This document shows positions 1 through 11,080 of a stretch of DNA of 64,000 nt, piece after piece. The stretch covers positions 26,992 through 90,991 of the forward strand of contig JBEWZL010000309.1 of the NCBI GenBank assembly GCA_045837725.1, written 5' to 3'. The stretch is from Vermamoeba vermiformis. Taxonomy: Eukaryota > Tubulinea > Echinamoebida. A program made the translations under genes and the position numbers. The notes under the pieces are model-generated. The model was not told the origin of the DNA, did no database searches, and saw only the letters and a list, made by a program, of their open reading frames with translations. The first letter of the stretch is position 1. The number at the start of each line of letters is the position of its first letter.

Positions 1-1079
1 TGTTAGTGAGCTGTTACGCTTTCTTTAAAGGATGGCTGCCTCTAAGCCAACCTGCTAACATTAAACGTAAAAGAGCAATCTTAATTATTTAGAATTAACT
101 TCCGGACCTTAACTTACAAGAGGGGCTGTTCCCCTTTTGACCAACGAATCTTCGCACTCGCAGTCTGATTAAAGCGCTTAAAATTTAGTCATTCGGAGTT
201 TCAATAAGTTCAAAATATTATTATCGAAATCCCTAGCTTATTTAGTGCTCTACCTACTAAATTTATAACACCTCACTCTACCTAAATAGATTTCGTAGAA
301 AACCAGCTATCACCAAGTTTGTTTAGCCTTTCACTCCTAACCACAAGTCATCCGCGTCTCTTTCAACAGACGTCGGTTCGGTCCTCCAATAGTGTATTAC
401 GCTACCTTCAACCTGCTCATGGTTAGATCACTTGGCTTCGGGTCTAATTTATCTAACTTAACGCTCTAATTAAAACTCGCTTTCGCTACACCTAAACTTA
501 AAATTTTAAGTTTGCTAGATAAATTAAGTCGCTGACCCATTATGCAAAAGGTACGCCGTCACTTTACGCTCCGACTGCTATTTAGCCGTTAATTTCAGTA
601 TCTTTTAAATTTTCTTTATGAATTTCTTTTTAACCGTTTCCCTCACGGTACTTGTTCGCTATCGGTAACTTATATTTTAAAGGCTTAGTAGGTGGTTCTA
701 CTTTATTCAGACAAAGTTTCACAGGCTTCGCCGTACTCATAATTAAAAAGGGGTTCCATAATACGGGGCATTCACCCTCTACGGCTCTAACAATTTCCAA
801 CTAGGTATTCTTATGGTAAACCCAAATTAAAAGACCTTATACAGTTTCGCTCACCACTACTACCGTATTCTCGATTGATTTCAACACTACAGGTACTGAG
901 ATGTTTCACTTCCCTGCAGTCATTTTTATAAATTTATAAATTTCGTTTACAAAAATTGGAAAAATAAACTTTATTGACTCTTTAAAGCTCAGTCTATATT
1001 TTCGATATTAGTATCGTCCAAGAATAAGTTCCTAGGCATCCTTCAACGGCTTTGTCTAATGCTAGATCAAGTTTATATA
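1..1079 (-). rRNA. rnl: Large subunit rRNA, 5' part (cut by window start)
   Basis: Mirror copy of the first kilobase of the rnl at 34566. The window begins inside the gene, so I cannot tell whether this copy is full length beyond the edge or ends with the inverted repeat. The 5' end is approximate. Confidence 0.9.
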
Positions 1080-1092
1080 CCAGCAATTGGTT

Positions 1093-1168
1093 TGACGGGG
1101 GAATGGATTTGAACCACCGACCTCCAAGTTATGAGCATGGCGAGCTAACCGGACTGCTCTACCCCGCC
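1093..1168 (-). tRNA. trnfM: tRNA-Met (CAU), initiator-like (left copy)
   Basis: Mirror of 34477-34552. The D stem has an A11-U24 pair as in initiator tRNAs, and the loop carries CAU. Confidence 0.85.
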
Positions 1169-1178
1169 TTATTTGAGT

Positions 1179-1394
1179 TTAAATAAAACAACAAATAAAA
1201 ATTAAAATAAATAAAGAAAATTTTAAATTTTCTTTAACTATTGTACTTAAATAAGAAAAATCTCTAAAATTTGAAAAAAGAAATAAAAAATAATCTTGAA
1301 CCAAGTAATAAAAACCAATTATAAACGGATACTCCAAATTATTAACGGAAAAAAAGTACAAAAAAGTATTAGCTAGGTACTTATAGTTTAGCAT
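1179..1394 (-). CDS. sdh4: Probable succinate dehydrogenase membrane anchor SdhD (left copy)
   Basis: Mirror of 34251-34466, encoding the same 71-residue membrane protein. See the right copy for the motif argument. Confidence 0.5.
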   Translation of the reverse strand: MLNYKYLANTFLYFFSVNNLEYPFIIGFYYLVQDYFLFLFSNFRDFSYLSTIVKENLKFSLFILIFICCFI

Positions 1395-1427
1395 AAAAAA
1401 ATATTAAAAATCGTGATTAAAATAGTA

Positions 1428-1512
1428 TGCTCGCTATCGGACTTGAACCGATACTCTTCCAGAAAGAAATAAGTTTTGAGCCTATCGTGTCTACCAATTA
1501 CACCAAGCGAGC
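1428..1512 (-). tRNA. trnL(caa): tRNA-Leu (CAA) (left copy)
   Basis: Mirror of 34133-34217. It has a long variable arm as expected for tRNA-Leu, and the anticodon is CAA. Confidence 0.92.
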
Positions 1513-1526
1513 TTATTTTTATTATT

Positions 1527-2141
1527 TTAGTAAAATCTTCAAAAATTTAAGTCATTTACAGGGCGATCTACCTGATCAGAAATTGACTGTTTCTTTGTAT
1601 AAATGTAAGAGGACTCTGCAGAATTAGGAATATCTAATGTAAGCATAATACTACTTATCATAGCTAGTAATAACAAAATACCGGAAATTATTAAAAATGG
1701 ACTAAAATAAGTGTACAAAACCAACCCTAATGATACAACATTTGAGTGGCTTAAAAAACTCTTATACCAGTCTACATAAAGTACAGTTGAATAACTATAA
1801 CCGATAGAGAAATAAAGAGAAAAAACAATTTCAAAAAAAATTAAAAACCCTACAATAGTTGCTAGTGGAAAATATCTATTTAATATTTCACTTAACTCAA
1901 CAACTCGTATATTTAGCATCATAACAATAAAAAGAAATAAAACAGCAATAGCACCAACATAGACAATAATAAGAACCATGGCCAAAAAGTCGACTTCGAG
2001 TAAAACAAACAACTGAGCGGATAAACAAAAAACAACTACAAGAAAAAGAACTGATTGAACAGGATTTTTCGAAAAAATCACAAGCAGCCCAGCTAAAAAT
2101 ATCATAACAGCCAAGCAAAGAAAAACAATGTCCGTCAACAT
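1527..2141 (-). CDS. nad6: NADH dehydrogenase subunit 6 (left copy)
   Basis: Mirror of 33504-34118; same 204-residue product, with a late in-frame TGA read as Trp before the TAA stop. Confidence 0.93.
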
Positions 2142-2151
2142 TAATGCTACG

Positions 2152-4200
2152 CTACCCTATATTTCCATGTTCCGAAATAAATAAAGAATAAAAACGCTTA
2201 AAAGCGATATACTCTGCGACAACCCTTTCCTTATAAAATAAAAGCTCTGAAGAACTAATAAAAGCGGAATATACTAAAAAATCAGATAAAGACTTATACG
2301 AATCTCAAGTTTTATTGTTTATAGAGTTAATAATAAATAATTTATTCGAAAATACTACGCCATTATTAGATAAAAAAGATATTAAATATTCAATATAACC
2401 CGACTTTAAGTCCGGGGTACTTTGATCACCAGAAAAGAATTTTACCAAAAAAATTAATTTTTTTTGGTAAAGATTAAAAAGAGTCATAACATGACTACCA
2501 TTAGTTCTAATAAGCGGAAAAAAGTTTACCAAGAAAGAGTCATTTAAAGCTTGTTTGAAATCAGGTTTAAGCTGATCTAATGGATTTATATAGTTGTGGG
2601 AACCTCTTATAACTTTACGGAATTTCCTCCGAAATTTATAAAAAAATAAAGGCAAAGTATTTAATTTTCAAGCAAAATTTAAAACTAAAAAGCTTCGAGA
2701 ATCAATATAATCAGGATGTTTAAAGTAATCGATATAGTAACGCTTGGTTGAAGGATAAAATAAATTCATATATGGGTAGACAACATATTCATGAAGTCGT
2801 TCATGTCATTTAGGATCAAAGTGACCCATACGCTTTACAGGATAATCAGTTTGAATCCTCCAACCAGGGGTAAGGTAATCTATATTAAAATAAGTTTTAT
2901 AGTAAGAAGCTTGAAGCTCAGTAAAAATTTCCTCATGAAATCAAGTCTTGTAAAACCAATGTATATTACTGCTATCAACATTGTTTAAATCAAAAAAAAC
3001 CTCTTCACGCCGTTTATCCACAAACCTGGAAAAAAACAAAGGCACATGGTCCTCCCACCAAAGAACATCCTCTCAAGCCCAATGCTCATGAGGATAAGAA
3101 TCTAAGCCCTTTTTCAAATTCCAGTAGGAAGGACGAAAAAATGAAAAATATGTTTTTAACTCGTCCCAACCCAATATTTCATCGTCAAGTCTAGAATAGA
3201 ATATGTGAGCATACTTGGGGGTAGTAGATGAAAAAAAATTTTTTAAATACCTAAATTTGGTTCCATGAGAAAACTGGTTTGAATTGTAAGAATTTGAGAA
3301 GTAAGAAGGAAGACCAGTATTATTAGAATTAGAAACTGATTCTTTCAAAAGTCAAAAAATAAAAGTAAAATGTAATTGTAAATAGTTGTTAGATCGGAAT
3401 ATATTCATGAATTCCATTTCAGTAGGAGGGAGCTGAGCAGGCGTAAAAAAATTAGAGCTACGAGGATCAATTAATAAATCTGAGGAATTTGTATTTAAAT
3501 AGTTATATTGCAATTGCTGTTTAGCTCAATACTTAAAACTCATACCAGGAGCCCTAAAAAGCCTAAATTCAAATTGTTCGGTCCTGCGTCATCTTAAATA
3601 AAAATTACGCATATTTCTTCTAGCAAAAAGCCATTTTTTTTTACGTAAAGGAAACCAACTATTTAAGGCCATAAAGTTTAATTTTCGAAGTCTAATTAAA
3701 TTTCTATGGGCTTCAAAAGTATAGTAATACTTTAGGGCCTTATAATCATTATAGCGAACATATTTTCAACTACTAGTTACGTATTCATGAACATGCTGCG
3801 CATTTTTCTTCGTTTCATGTCGACGTACGGATTCATTTAGTAACGAAAGATAACTAAAAAAAGCCGGTGATTTAGAAACATTAACGGTATTGATTTCAAA
3901 AATGTTATTAATAAAAATTTCAAAAGTCGATAAAAAATTGTAACCCTCAAAACTATAAATAGAATTATTTTTAATTTGTCTTTTGGACCTTAGTTTATTC
4001 GTCCTCTCTGGATCTCTTCGACCAGACCCAGACGGAAATCAATAATAAAAAGAATTTGATTTATCTATAAAAGACAGTTTCTTTAAACTGTACATTTTAG
4101 AAAGACTAAATTTAGATTTATAAAGTTCCTTATTTATATAATCTAAATAAAGATTAACAGAATTCGGATCAAAATCCAGCATACAAAACAACATATACAT
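2152..4200 (-). CDS. Unidentified ORF of 682 codons (left copy)
   Basis: Mirror of 31445-33493. Read with TGA=Trp the frame is open throughout, so both copies of the gene look intact. Confidence 0.85.
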
Positions 4201-4216
4201 ATATTATTATAAAAAA

Positions 4217-4290
4217 CACGCCCTACAGGAATTGAACCTGTAACCGTTGGCTTAGGAGGCCAGCGCTCTATCCAATTAAGCTAAGGGCGC
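4217..4290 (-). tRNA. trnR(ccu): tRNA-Arg (CCU) (left copy)
   Basis: Mirror of 31355-31428. The anticodon loop reads CTCCTAA, placing CCU at 34-36. Confidence 0.88.
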
Positions 4291-4292
4291 TA

Positions 4293-4364
4293 AGGTCAGA
4301 AACGGACTTGAACCGTTACCAAAAAATTTGCAGTTTTCTGCACTACCAGTTATGCTATCTGACC
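4293..4364 (-). tRNA. trnC: tRNA-Cys (GCA) (left copy)
   Basis: Mirror of 31281-31352. Its first base is shared with the last base of the sdh3 stop codon. Confidence 0.92.
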
Positions 4365-4747
4365 TAAGCAACAGCAACAGCCGCCCCTCAAATAAGATGT
4401 GAAGATAAGAAAAGTACTGATAGTATAATTAGCAACAAGGAAAAATTGAAAAAAAATTTGAAAAAAGAAACCAAATCTATATCTAAATAGTTTATATTTA
4501 TCTCGTCATAATCTATAAAATCCTCGCCCAACGATGAAATTATATAGAAAGCTACAATAAACTCTGATATAAAAATTATGTCCAAAAAATAACAATATAA
4601 AAATTCACTAAAAATACTAAAAGAAAAAACTGAAAAAATAAAATTAATAAATACAGCTACCAATACAAAACGTAAAAATAATGAAAAAGTAGAATTAGTT
4701 TGAGGTTTATAAACAAGAATATGCGGTGAATATAATTTTGAACTCAT
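4364..4747 (-). CDS. sdh3: Succinate dehydrogenase cytochrome b subunit SdhC (left copy)
   Basis: Mirror of 30898-31281, 127 residues; same N-terminal SPH and YKPQ signature. See the right copy. Confidence 0.8.
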
Positions 4748-4749
4748 AT

Positions 4750-5430
4750 TTAATAATGGGGTGAATGAACTTTTTTATACTTTATATATTTTGACATACC
4801 AGCAAGTCTGCCTAGTAGTATAGATTTAGAAACTGTAATAGAACAAAATGTTATAGAGCTCACCGCATCATCATTACCAGGTAATGGATATAAGATATTG
4901 CTAGTATCAACAGTAGAATCTGATAGGGAAAATATGGGTAAGTTTATAGTTCTGGCTTCTTGGTAAGGTAGAATACTATTACTAACATTAAAAGTAAAAA
5001 CAGCGGTTGGAAGTCGAGTAGCACCTCTTAAGTTTTGCATGAATTCTTGGCTTCAAGTTCCAATAAAGGAGCCCTTTTTAAAATCAGGAATTTTCCTTAA
5101 AAAAACGAATTTTCAATTAGTCAACAAACCACCTCGTCATTTATTCAAAATCATAGGTTGCTGAATGATGTTATTCATCCTATAAAGTAAGTAGTTTAAA
5201 GCTGGGTCTAAATTGACGAAAAGTACAGAGCCAAATTTTGATGATAATCGAGACAATGACAAACAAGCTTTCTTCCAAAAAAACACAGCCTTTGCAGGAG
5301 AAATAATTAATGTAGAATAACGAACACCAAAAATGTATCACGTTGAAAAATTACTGCTTTGAGTTAAGGGATGTCCAATATGAACAGCGTTATATATAAG
5401 CTGCGAAAATTTTAATTTTACAATTTTCAT
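4750..5430 (-). CDS. rps2: Ribosomal protein S2 (left copy)
   Basis: Mirror of 30215-30895; 226 residues, with several in-frame TGA read as Trp. The stop lies two bases before the sdh3 start. Confidence 0.88.
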
Positions 5431-5462
5431 AACTATAGAATAAATATTACAAATGATAAAAA

Positions 5463-5711
5463 TTAACCGTAAAGGATTAAAAAAGCTATCATGATGGCCA
5501 AAAGACCCATAGCTTCAGTTAGGGCGAAACCTAAAATAGCGTATCGAAATAACTCAGCACGGATCATTTCATTGCGGGCTGCAGCGTTCATATAACCTGA
5601 GAAAACAACACCAATACCCATACCTGCTCCAGCAACACCGATGGTAGCTAAACCAGCACCGATAAATTTCGCTGAAGTGGTTAAAGAAGCAAAAAATACA
5701 GAATTTTCCAT
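5463..5711 (-). CDS. atp9: ATP synthase subunit c (left copy)
   Basis: Mirror of 29934-30182; 82 residues, a two-helix proteolipid. Confidence 0.96.
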   Translation of the reverse strand: MENSVFFASLTTSAKFIGAGLATIGVAGAGMGIGVVFSGYMNAAARNEMIRAELFRYAILGFALTEAMGLLAIMIAFLILYG

Positions 5712-5764
5712 ATTTAATTAAAAATAATAAATTTTATCTTTTTAAATTAGACAAATTTGACACG

Positions 5765-5838
5765 CATGCTTGAAAGGACTTGAACCTTTAACCTTTAAAT
5801 TCGCAACTTAACGCTCTAACCAATTGAGCTACAAGCAT
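5765..5838 (-). tRNA. trnR(gcg): tRNA-Arg (GCG) (left copy)
   Basis: Mirror of 29807-29880. Anticodon loop TTGCGAA. Confidence 0.9.
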
Positions 5839-5841
5839 AAT

Positions 5842-5914
5842 AGGCGAAGGTGAGAATTGAACTCACGACACTTGGATTATGATTCCAAAGTTCTACCAAC
5901 TAAACTACTTCGCC
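5842..5914 (-). tRNA. trnM: tRNA-Met (CAU) (left copy)
   Basis: Mirror of 29731-29803. Anticodon CAU; could in principle be an Ile tRNA modified at C34. Confidence 0.85.
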
Positions 5915-5916
5915 CG

Positions 5917-5990
5917 TAGGCCCGGATGGAATTGAACCATCAACCTCGCACTTATCAGATGCGCGCTCTAACCAATTGAGCTACAGGCCC
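5917..5990 (-). tRNA. trnI(gau): tRNA-Ile (GAU) (left copy)
   Basis: Mirror of 29655-29728. Anticodon loop CTGATAA. Confidence 0.94.
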
Positions 5991-5995
5991 ACGAA

Positions 5996-6068
5996 TAGGC
6001 ACACGGGGACTCGAACCCCGAACCCTTGGATTAAGAGACCACTGCTCTACCAATTAAGCTATGCACCC
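5996..6068 (-). tRNA. trnK: tRNA-Lys (CUU) (left copy)
   Basis: Mirror of 29577-29649. Anticodon loop CTCTTAA; see the finding on C34 anticodons. Confidence 0.8.
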
Positions 6069-6081
6069 TAAATAAAAAAAA

Positions 6082-7577
6082 TTGGTCCAGCCGCAGGTTC
6101 CCCTACGACTACCCTGTTACGACTTCGCACCAGTCCTTAGCTTTAATGTTATAAGCAGTAATTTTAATCTATATAAATTTGTGAAAAAAATTGCTTAACA
6201 AAAAAAACTTAAGAATTATAATCCTCTACTTATGTCAACCAAAACTAATTTCCAGCGCGTGACGGGCGGTGTGTACTAGGGCTGAGGGGGTATTCACCGT
6301 ACCATTCTGATATACGATTACTAGCGATTCCAACTTCATGTATCCAATTTTCAGGGTACAATCTGAACTGAGATACGTTTTTTGAGAATTGCTAAAATTT
6401 ACATTTTTGCTTCCCTTTGTACGTACCATTGTAGCACGTGAGTAGCCCAGCCCATAAAGGTCATAACGACTTGACATCATCCCTGCCTTCCTCTTAGATT
6501 TCCTAAGCAGTAAACTTATATATAAGTTAAGGGGTTGCGCCCGTTAAAGGAGTTAACCTAACATCTCAAAACACGAGCTGACGACAGCCATGCAACACCT
6601 GTGTAGGTCAATACTCATTAACAATAAATGAGCATAATTTTAACTAAAAAATTTTAAACCTACTTATCAAGAGCTGGTAAGGTTTTACGCGGTATATCGG
6701 ATTAAACCACATGCTCCACCGCTGAAATAGCCCTCCGTCAATTCCTTTAAGTTTGAACCTTGCGGTTGTAGTTCCCAGGCGGAATACTTACGCGTTAGCT
6801 TAAATACCCCCTTACGGTTAGGAGCATTTAGTATTCATCGGTCACTGCATAGACTACCGGGGTCTCTAATCCCGTTTGCTACCTATGCTTTTGCGCTATA
6901 GTGTCAGTTTATAGTAGAAAGTCGCTTTCGCCCGTAGACTGTCCTTCTAATTTTTGCAAATTTCACCTCTACACTAGAAGTACAACTTTCTTCAAATAAA
7001 CTCAAGCGCGGCCGTATTTTTAAGGACCTCAAATTATGTTTGAGTATTTAAAAAAAAACGTACCACACCACCTTCACGCCCTTCACGCCCAGTCAAGTTG
7101 AGTAACACTAGCCCCCTCCGTTTTACCGCGGCTGCTGGCACGAAGTTAGCCGGGGCTTCTTTTTCGAATACTGTCATTATCATCTTCGACGAAAGGATTT
7201 TACAATCTAAGCCTTCCTCACCCACGCGGCATTGCTGGATCAAGCTTTCGCCCATTGTCCAATATTCCTCACTGCTGCCAAAAAGTTCGGGATGTAACCG
7301 TCCCGCTGTGGCTGATAGTCCTCCAAGACCAGCTAAGGATCGTAGGCTTGGTAGGCTAAGCCCACTACCAACTACCTAATCCTATACAAATATGTCTATT
7401 AAGCGAGAAATCTTTAATAACTAAAGTAAGTTAAAATATTTAGTATTAGCTAAACTTAATATACACAATTTGTACGTTACTCACCAATACGCCATGAAAT
7501 AATTTAATTCCATACGACTTGCATGTGTAAGGCATACCGCTAGCATTCACTCAGAGCCAGGATCAAACTCTTAATTG
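6082..7577 (-). rRNA. rns: Small subunit rRNA (left copy)
   Basis: Mirror of 28068-29563, full length. Ends are approximate. Confidence 0.96.
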
Positions 7578-7641
7578 TTTTATTAATCTACTTAAATAGA
7601 TTAACATATATGGATCTTTTATTGAAACTGAATCAAAAAGA

Positions 7642-7716
7642 CGAGGGCGATGGGATTTGAACCCACACCTTCTAACATGACAAGCTAGCGTTCTAACCAG
7701 TTAGCACTACGCCCCC
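7642..7716 (-). tRNA. trnD: tRNA-Asp (GUC) (left copy)
   Basis: Mirror of 27929-28003. Confidence 0.94.
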
Positions 7717-7740
7717 AGCTTATATATATATTATTTAACA

Positions 7741-7829
7741 TGCCCGCTGACGGACTTGAACCGTCACCTCCGCTTATAAGAAAGAACAGATTTTAAGTCT
7801 GTCGTGTCTACCAATTTCACCAAGCGGGC
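7741..7829 (-). tRNA. trnL(uaa): tRNA-Leu (UAA) (left copy)
   Basis: Mirror of 27816-27904. Confidence 0.95.
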
Positions 7830-7850
7830 AAAATAAAAGAAAAAGAGATA

Positions 7851-7924
7851 CGCTCCGGATTGGGATTGAACCAATAACCTCACGGTTAACAGCCGAGCGC
7901 TCTAGCCAATTGAGCTACCGGAGC
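7851..7924 (-). tRNA. trnN: tRNA-Asn (GUU) (left copy)
   Basis: Mirror of 27721-27794. Confidence 0.95.
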
Positions 7925-7961
7925 ATTATTTAGCTATATTTTAATACAAACTCAAACCTAA

Positions 7962-8034
7962 TACGCCCTATGGGACTTGAACCCATATATTTGCCGTGAA
8001 AGAGCAACATCCTAGCCTATTAGATGAAGAGCGC
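7962..8034 (-). tRNA. trnE: tRNA-Glu (UUC) (left copy)
   Basis: Mirror of 27611-27683. Confidence 0.94.
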
Positions 8035-8081
8035 AATAACCACAAACCTAACCTTTAAAAAAACAGGTAACTTAATACAAC

Positions 8082-8154
8082 CTGGGGTAGTAGGAATTGA
8101 ACCTACGCATGGTGCATCCAAAGTGCACTGCCTTACCGACTTGGCTATACCCCA
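8082..8154 (-). tRNA. trnQ: tRNA-Gln (UUG) (left copy)
   Basis: Mirror of 27491-27563. Confidence 0.94.
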
Positions 8155-8164
8155 ACCTGAAATT

Positions 8165-8263
8165 ATTAAAAAAATATAATTTGATATTATAATGGCACTT
8201 TTATTAATTTATCATTCAAATTAATAAAAGTGCCATTATAATATCAAATTATATTTTTTTAAT
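8165..8263. repeat. 46-bp-arm palindrome between trnQ and trnH (left copy)
   Basis: Perfect inverted repeat with 46-nt arms and a 7-nt spacer, mirror of 27382-27480. It fills nearly all the space between the two tRNA genes. Confidence 0.95.
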
Positions 8264-8300
8264 TTCAATAAAAAGTACAACTTAAAAAACTTTAATAGAA

Positions 8301-8374
8301 GGCGAGTAATGGGACTCGAACCCACAGCCTCTACAGTCACAACGTATTGCTCCACCTATTGAGCTATACCCGCC
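8301..8374 (-). tRNA. trnH: tRNA-His (GUG) (left copy)
   Basis: Mirror of 27271-27344, including the encoded G-1 opposite C73. Confidence 0.93.
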
Positions 8375-8385
8375 TATTATTAATA

Positions 8386-8666
8386 CTACTTATTAAAATA
8401 ATAAGAATACCAATACTGCATTAAGAAGCGTTCAAAACTATTCAAAACTGGTAATATTAATAAAAAGTAAGCAAAATAAAAAACTGTAGCAAATTGACCA
8501 ATTTCATAGTAAGGTGCTTCAATTGGCTTACCACCTATCCAACCCAGAACCAGACAATCCACAACAAAAACCCAAAACAAAACTTTAGAAAAAGTTCTAA
8601 ATAATAAACTCCTAATAGCAACTTTCAAGTAAAGTGGTAATAATAATAAAACTACTATAGAAGATA
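8386..8666 (-). pseudogene. cob: 3' fragment of cob duplicated with the inverted repeat
   Basis: Identical to the last 281 bases of cob (26979-27259) in reverse complement. The gene is cut at the inner edge of the inverted repeat and runs straight into a 17-bp tandem array. An open frame remains from an internal Met, but it lacks every haem ligand and is a by-product of the duplication, not a gene. Confidence 0.93.
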
Positions 8667-8934
8667 TTATATAGTATATCTTATTATATAGTATATCTTA
8701 TTATATAGTATATCTTATTATATAGTATATCTTATTATATAGTATATCTTATTATATAGTATATCTTATTATATAGTATATCTTATTATATAGTATATCT
8801 TATTATATAGTATATCTTATTATATAGTATATCTTATTATATAGTATATCTTATTATATAGTATATCTTATTATATAGTATATCTTATTATATAGTATAT
8901 CTTATTATATAGTATATCTTATTATATAGTATAT
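8667..8934. repeat. 17-bp tandem array at the inverted-repeat inner edge
   Basis: About 15 perfect copies of a 17-bp unit (ttatatagtatatctta) plus a partial one, starting one base after the inverted repeat ends. It is closed by an inverted copy of its own start: bases from about 8657 pair with those up to about 8962, so the whole array is one big inverted unit. The following cttctattaaag motif also occurs just after trnH at 27343, suggesting template switching at a short homology. Confidence 0.95.
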
Positions 8935-8996
8935 AATAAGATATACTATATAATATCTTCTATTAAAGTTTTTTTAATCTGTAAATCTTCGCCAAA

Positions 8997-9062
8997 ATTA
9001 TAACCATATTTGTAGACTAATAAATTAACGTTAATTTATTAGTCTACAAATATGGTTATAAT
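8997..9062. repeat. Perfect 66-bp palindrome
   Basis: 33-nt arms with no spacer, centred at 9029/9030 (aac|gtt). Intergenic. Confidence 0.97.
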
Positions 9063-9258
9063 CCTATATTACTAGTAAAAAAGAATCAGTCCCGATCAAC
9101 TATGCGTTAATGCATAGTGCTATAATCATTAACCCTTAGAGAAGAGCGTGCCTAGTGAGAAGATTCGTAATTCTTCCACCAGACTTTCGATTTTTACGCT
9201 TTCTTTCTACATAAAATCTAGCGTTTATGCCTTACGGTTGCGGGAAGGTAGTGGAACA

Positions 9259-9308
9259 GGATTAAAACAAAGCAACGTGTTAGCTAACACGTTGCTTTGT
9301 TTTAATCC
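9259..9308. repeat. Perfect 50-bp palindrome upstream of atp1
   Basis: 25-nt arms, no spacer, centred at 9283/9284 (tag|cta), ending 50 bases before the atp1 start. It could form a hairpin in the leader RNA. Confidence 0.97.
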
Positions 9309-9358
9309 ATTTTTTCTAGATTTTATTTTATATAAAAAAGTTAACTTTTTATAAGATT

Positions 9359-10966
9359 ATGTTTAAAACTTTTCGAAACTTAACTGCTGCTGAACTAGAA
9401 GCTTTAACAAATTTACGTTCTACAGTGTTTTCAAAGGATACTCAAGTTGATCGTAAATTTGACGAAAATGAGTCAGGTCGAGTTGTTACAGTAGGTGATG
9501 GTATAGCCAAAGTTTACGGACTAAAAAATGTTACTGCTTCAGAGATGCTAGAATTTGAATCAGGCGTTAGAGGTTTGGCATTAAATCTTGAATACGACAG
9601 TGTTCGAGCTATTTTACTAGGTGATGAGAGATTAGTAAAAGTTGGTGATAAAGTTTGACGAACAAAAAAAATCGTTAGTGTAAAAGTTGGTGATAAATTA
9701 GTAGGTCGAGTTCTGAATGCACTTATTGAGCCTGCGGACGAGAAAGGTGCTTTAGAGTTTGTTGATGAACGCTTAATTAATGTTGCGGCTCCAGACGTTA
9801 TATCTCGTGAACGAGTAGCTCAGCCCCTTGAAACTGGTCTTAAAGTCGTCGATGCTTTAATACCAATAGGACGTGGTCAACGTGAGCTTATAATTGGTGA
9901 TAGACAAACTGGTAAAACCGCTATTGCTTTGGATGCTATAATTAATCAACAAGATGCTAGAGATCCTGTTATTTGTATATACGTTGCTATTGGTAAAAGA
10001 AACTCTGAAATTCGACGTATTGAAAAAGTACTTGAAGCAAAGAATTGTATGAGTTATACTATCATTGTGAAAGCTACAGCCGGTGAGCCAGCTCCGCTTT
10101 TATATTTAGCCCCTTATTCTGGTACTACTGTAGGTGAGTATTTCAGAGATCGTGGTCAGCATTCTCTTATTATATATGACGATTTAAGCAAACATGCCGT
10201 CGCTTATCGACAAATGTCTCTTCTTCTAAGAAGACCACCTGCACGAGAAGCCTACCCAGCCGATGTTTTCTACCTACACTCTAGACTTTTAGAAAGATCA
10301 TCTAAATTGTCAAGTACTTTGGGGGGTGGTTCTTTGACATCGTTACCTATAATTGAAACAGTTCAGGGTGATATTTCAGCTTACATTCCAACTAACGTTA
10401 TTTCTATTACTGATGGACAAATATATTTGGAGCGCTCGCTCTTTAAGGAGGGTATTCGTCCAGCTGTTAGTCCTGGTCTTTCTGTTAGTCGAGTTGGTTC
10501 TGCTGCACAAAATAAAGTTATGAAGCGTGTTGCTGGTTCATTAAAACTTGAGCTTGCTCAATTTAGAGAAGTTGAGCAATTTGCTAGATTTGCTTCAGAT
10601 ATTGATGAAGCTACGAAAAGACAAATTTATAAAGGTACCATTTTAACTGAGCTTTTAACCCAACCAAAATATTCACCTATAACAGTAGACAAACAAGCAG
10701 TTTTACTATTTGCCGGTTTGAACGGTTACCTTGATATCGTTGAGAAAAGTTTAGTAGGTCGTTATGAATCAGAGCTTTTATCGTGTCTTGAAAAATTGGC
10801 TTCTTTTTTCCCTTTTAGGAAAAATATCGAAGTTTCTCAAAATTTTGATGAAGCTCAAATAAGAACTTTATTGGAAGGTTTTAATGAACTTTTCACTAAA
10901 TTTGTTCTAGTAGCTAAACAAACTACTTCGATTGCTGATTCCCTTAATTCTTCTAGGAAAAACTAA
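9359..10966 (+). CDS. atp1: ATP synthase F1 subunit alpha
   Basis: The 535-residue product is the alpha subunit of the F1 catalytic head, in the matrix. The P-loop GDRQTGKT is at residues 180-187, preceded by the conserved [17 protein letters not shown] stretch, and the C-terminal domain is present. One in-frame TGA at 9656-9658 is read as Trp. It is slightly longer than usual (about 505-515) because of the N-terminus; the start at 9359 follows directly on a spacer. First gene of the plus-strand block. A mitochondrial atp1 is absent from ciliate and other alveolate mtDNAs known to me, so it marks an ancestral gene set. Confidence 0.97.
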
Positions 10967-10980
10967 AAGAATTAAGATTA

Positions 10981-11053
10981 GGGGGTGTAGTCTAACTGGT
11001 TAGAATTTTGGTCTCCAAATCCAACGATGTGGGTTCAAGTCCCGCCGCCCTCG
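10981..11053 (+). tRNA. trnW: tRNA-Trp (CCA)
   Basis: Full cloverleaf with acceptor GGGGGTG/CGCCCTC and anticodon loop CTCCAAA, closely like bacterial tRNA-Trp. It is the only tRNA-Trp I find. A CCA anticodon should read only UGG, yet most Trp codons here include many UGA, so C34 may be edited or modified. Confidence 0.92.
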
Positions 11054-11080
11054 TTTTTATTAATTTTTTATTAATTTTTT

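Larger units (their letters stand above)
1..8666. repeat. Large inverted repeat, left arm
   Basis: This arm is the reverse complement of 26979-35644; every boundary I compared obeys left + right = 35645. The inner edge lies inside cob: identity stops at 8666/26979, after which the left side enters a 17-bp tandem array. At position 1 the right copy continues into the rest of rnl, so the outer edge cannot be placed here. All genes on this arm read on the minus strand and look identical to the right copies, which implies recent duplication or ongoing gene conversion. Confidence 0.97.
8935..9358. promoter_or_regulatory. Divergent intergenic spacer, candidate control region
   Basis: No gene is recognisable here on either strand. 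It is the only place in the window where the genes switch from minus (left arm) to plus (atp1 onward), so it must contain or adjoin the start of both transcription units. It holds two perfect palindromes (8997-9062 and 9259-9308), a small hairpin near 9100 and about 190 bases of plain sequence between them. A role in transcription or replication initiation is inference from position only. Confidence 0.4.

Noticed and set aside
8386-8628. Separate gene from an internal Met in the left cob fragment
   Set aside because: It is only the duplicated cob 3' end, without haem ligands.
9063-9258. 5S rRNA, RNase P RNA or tmRNA in the spacer before atp1
   Set aside because: I looked for conserved 5S and P-RNA segments and saw none; a covariance-model search would decide.
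9148-9354. 68-codon open frame on the plus strand upstream of atp1
   Set aside because: It runs through the 9259-9308 palindrome and spacer, has no family features and ends at the atp1 leader.
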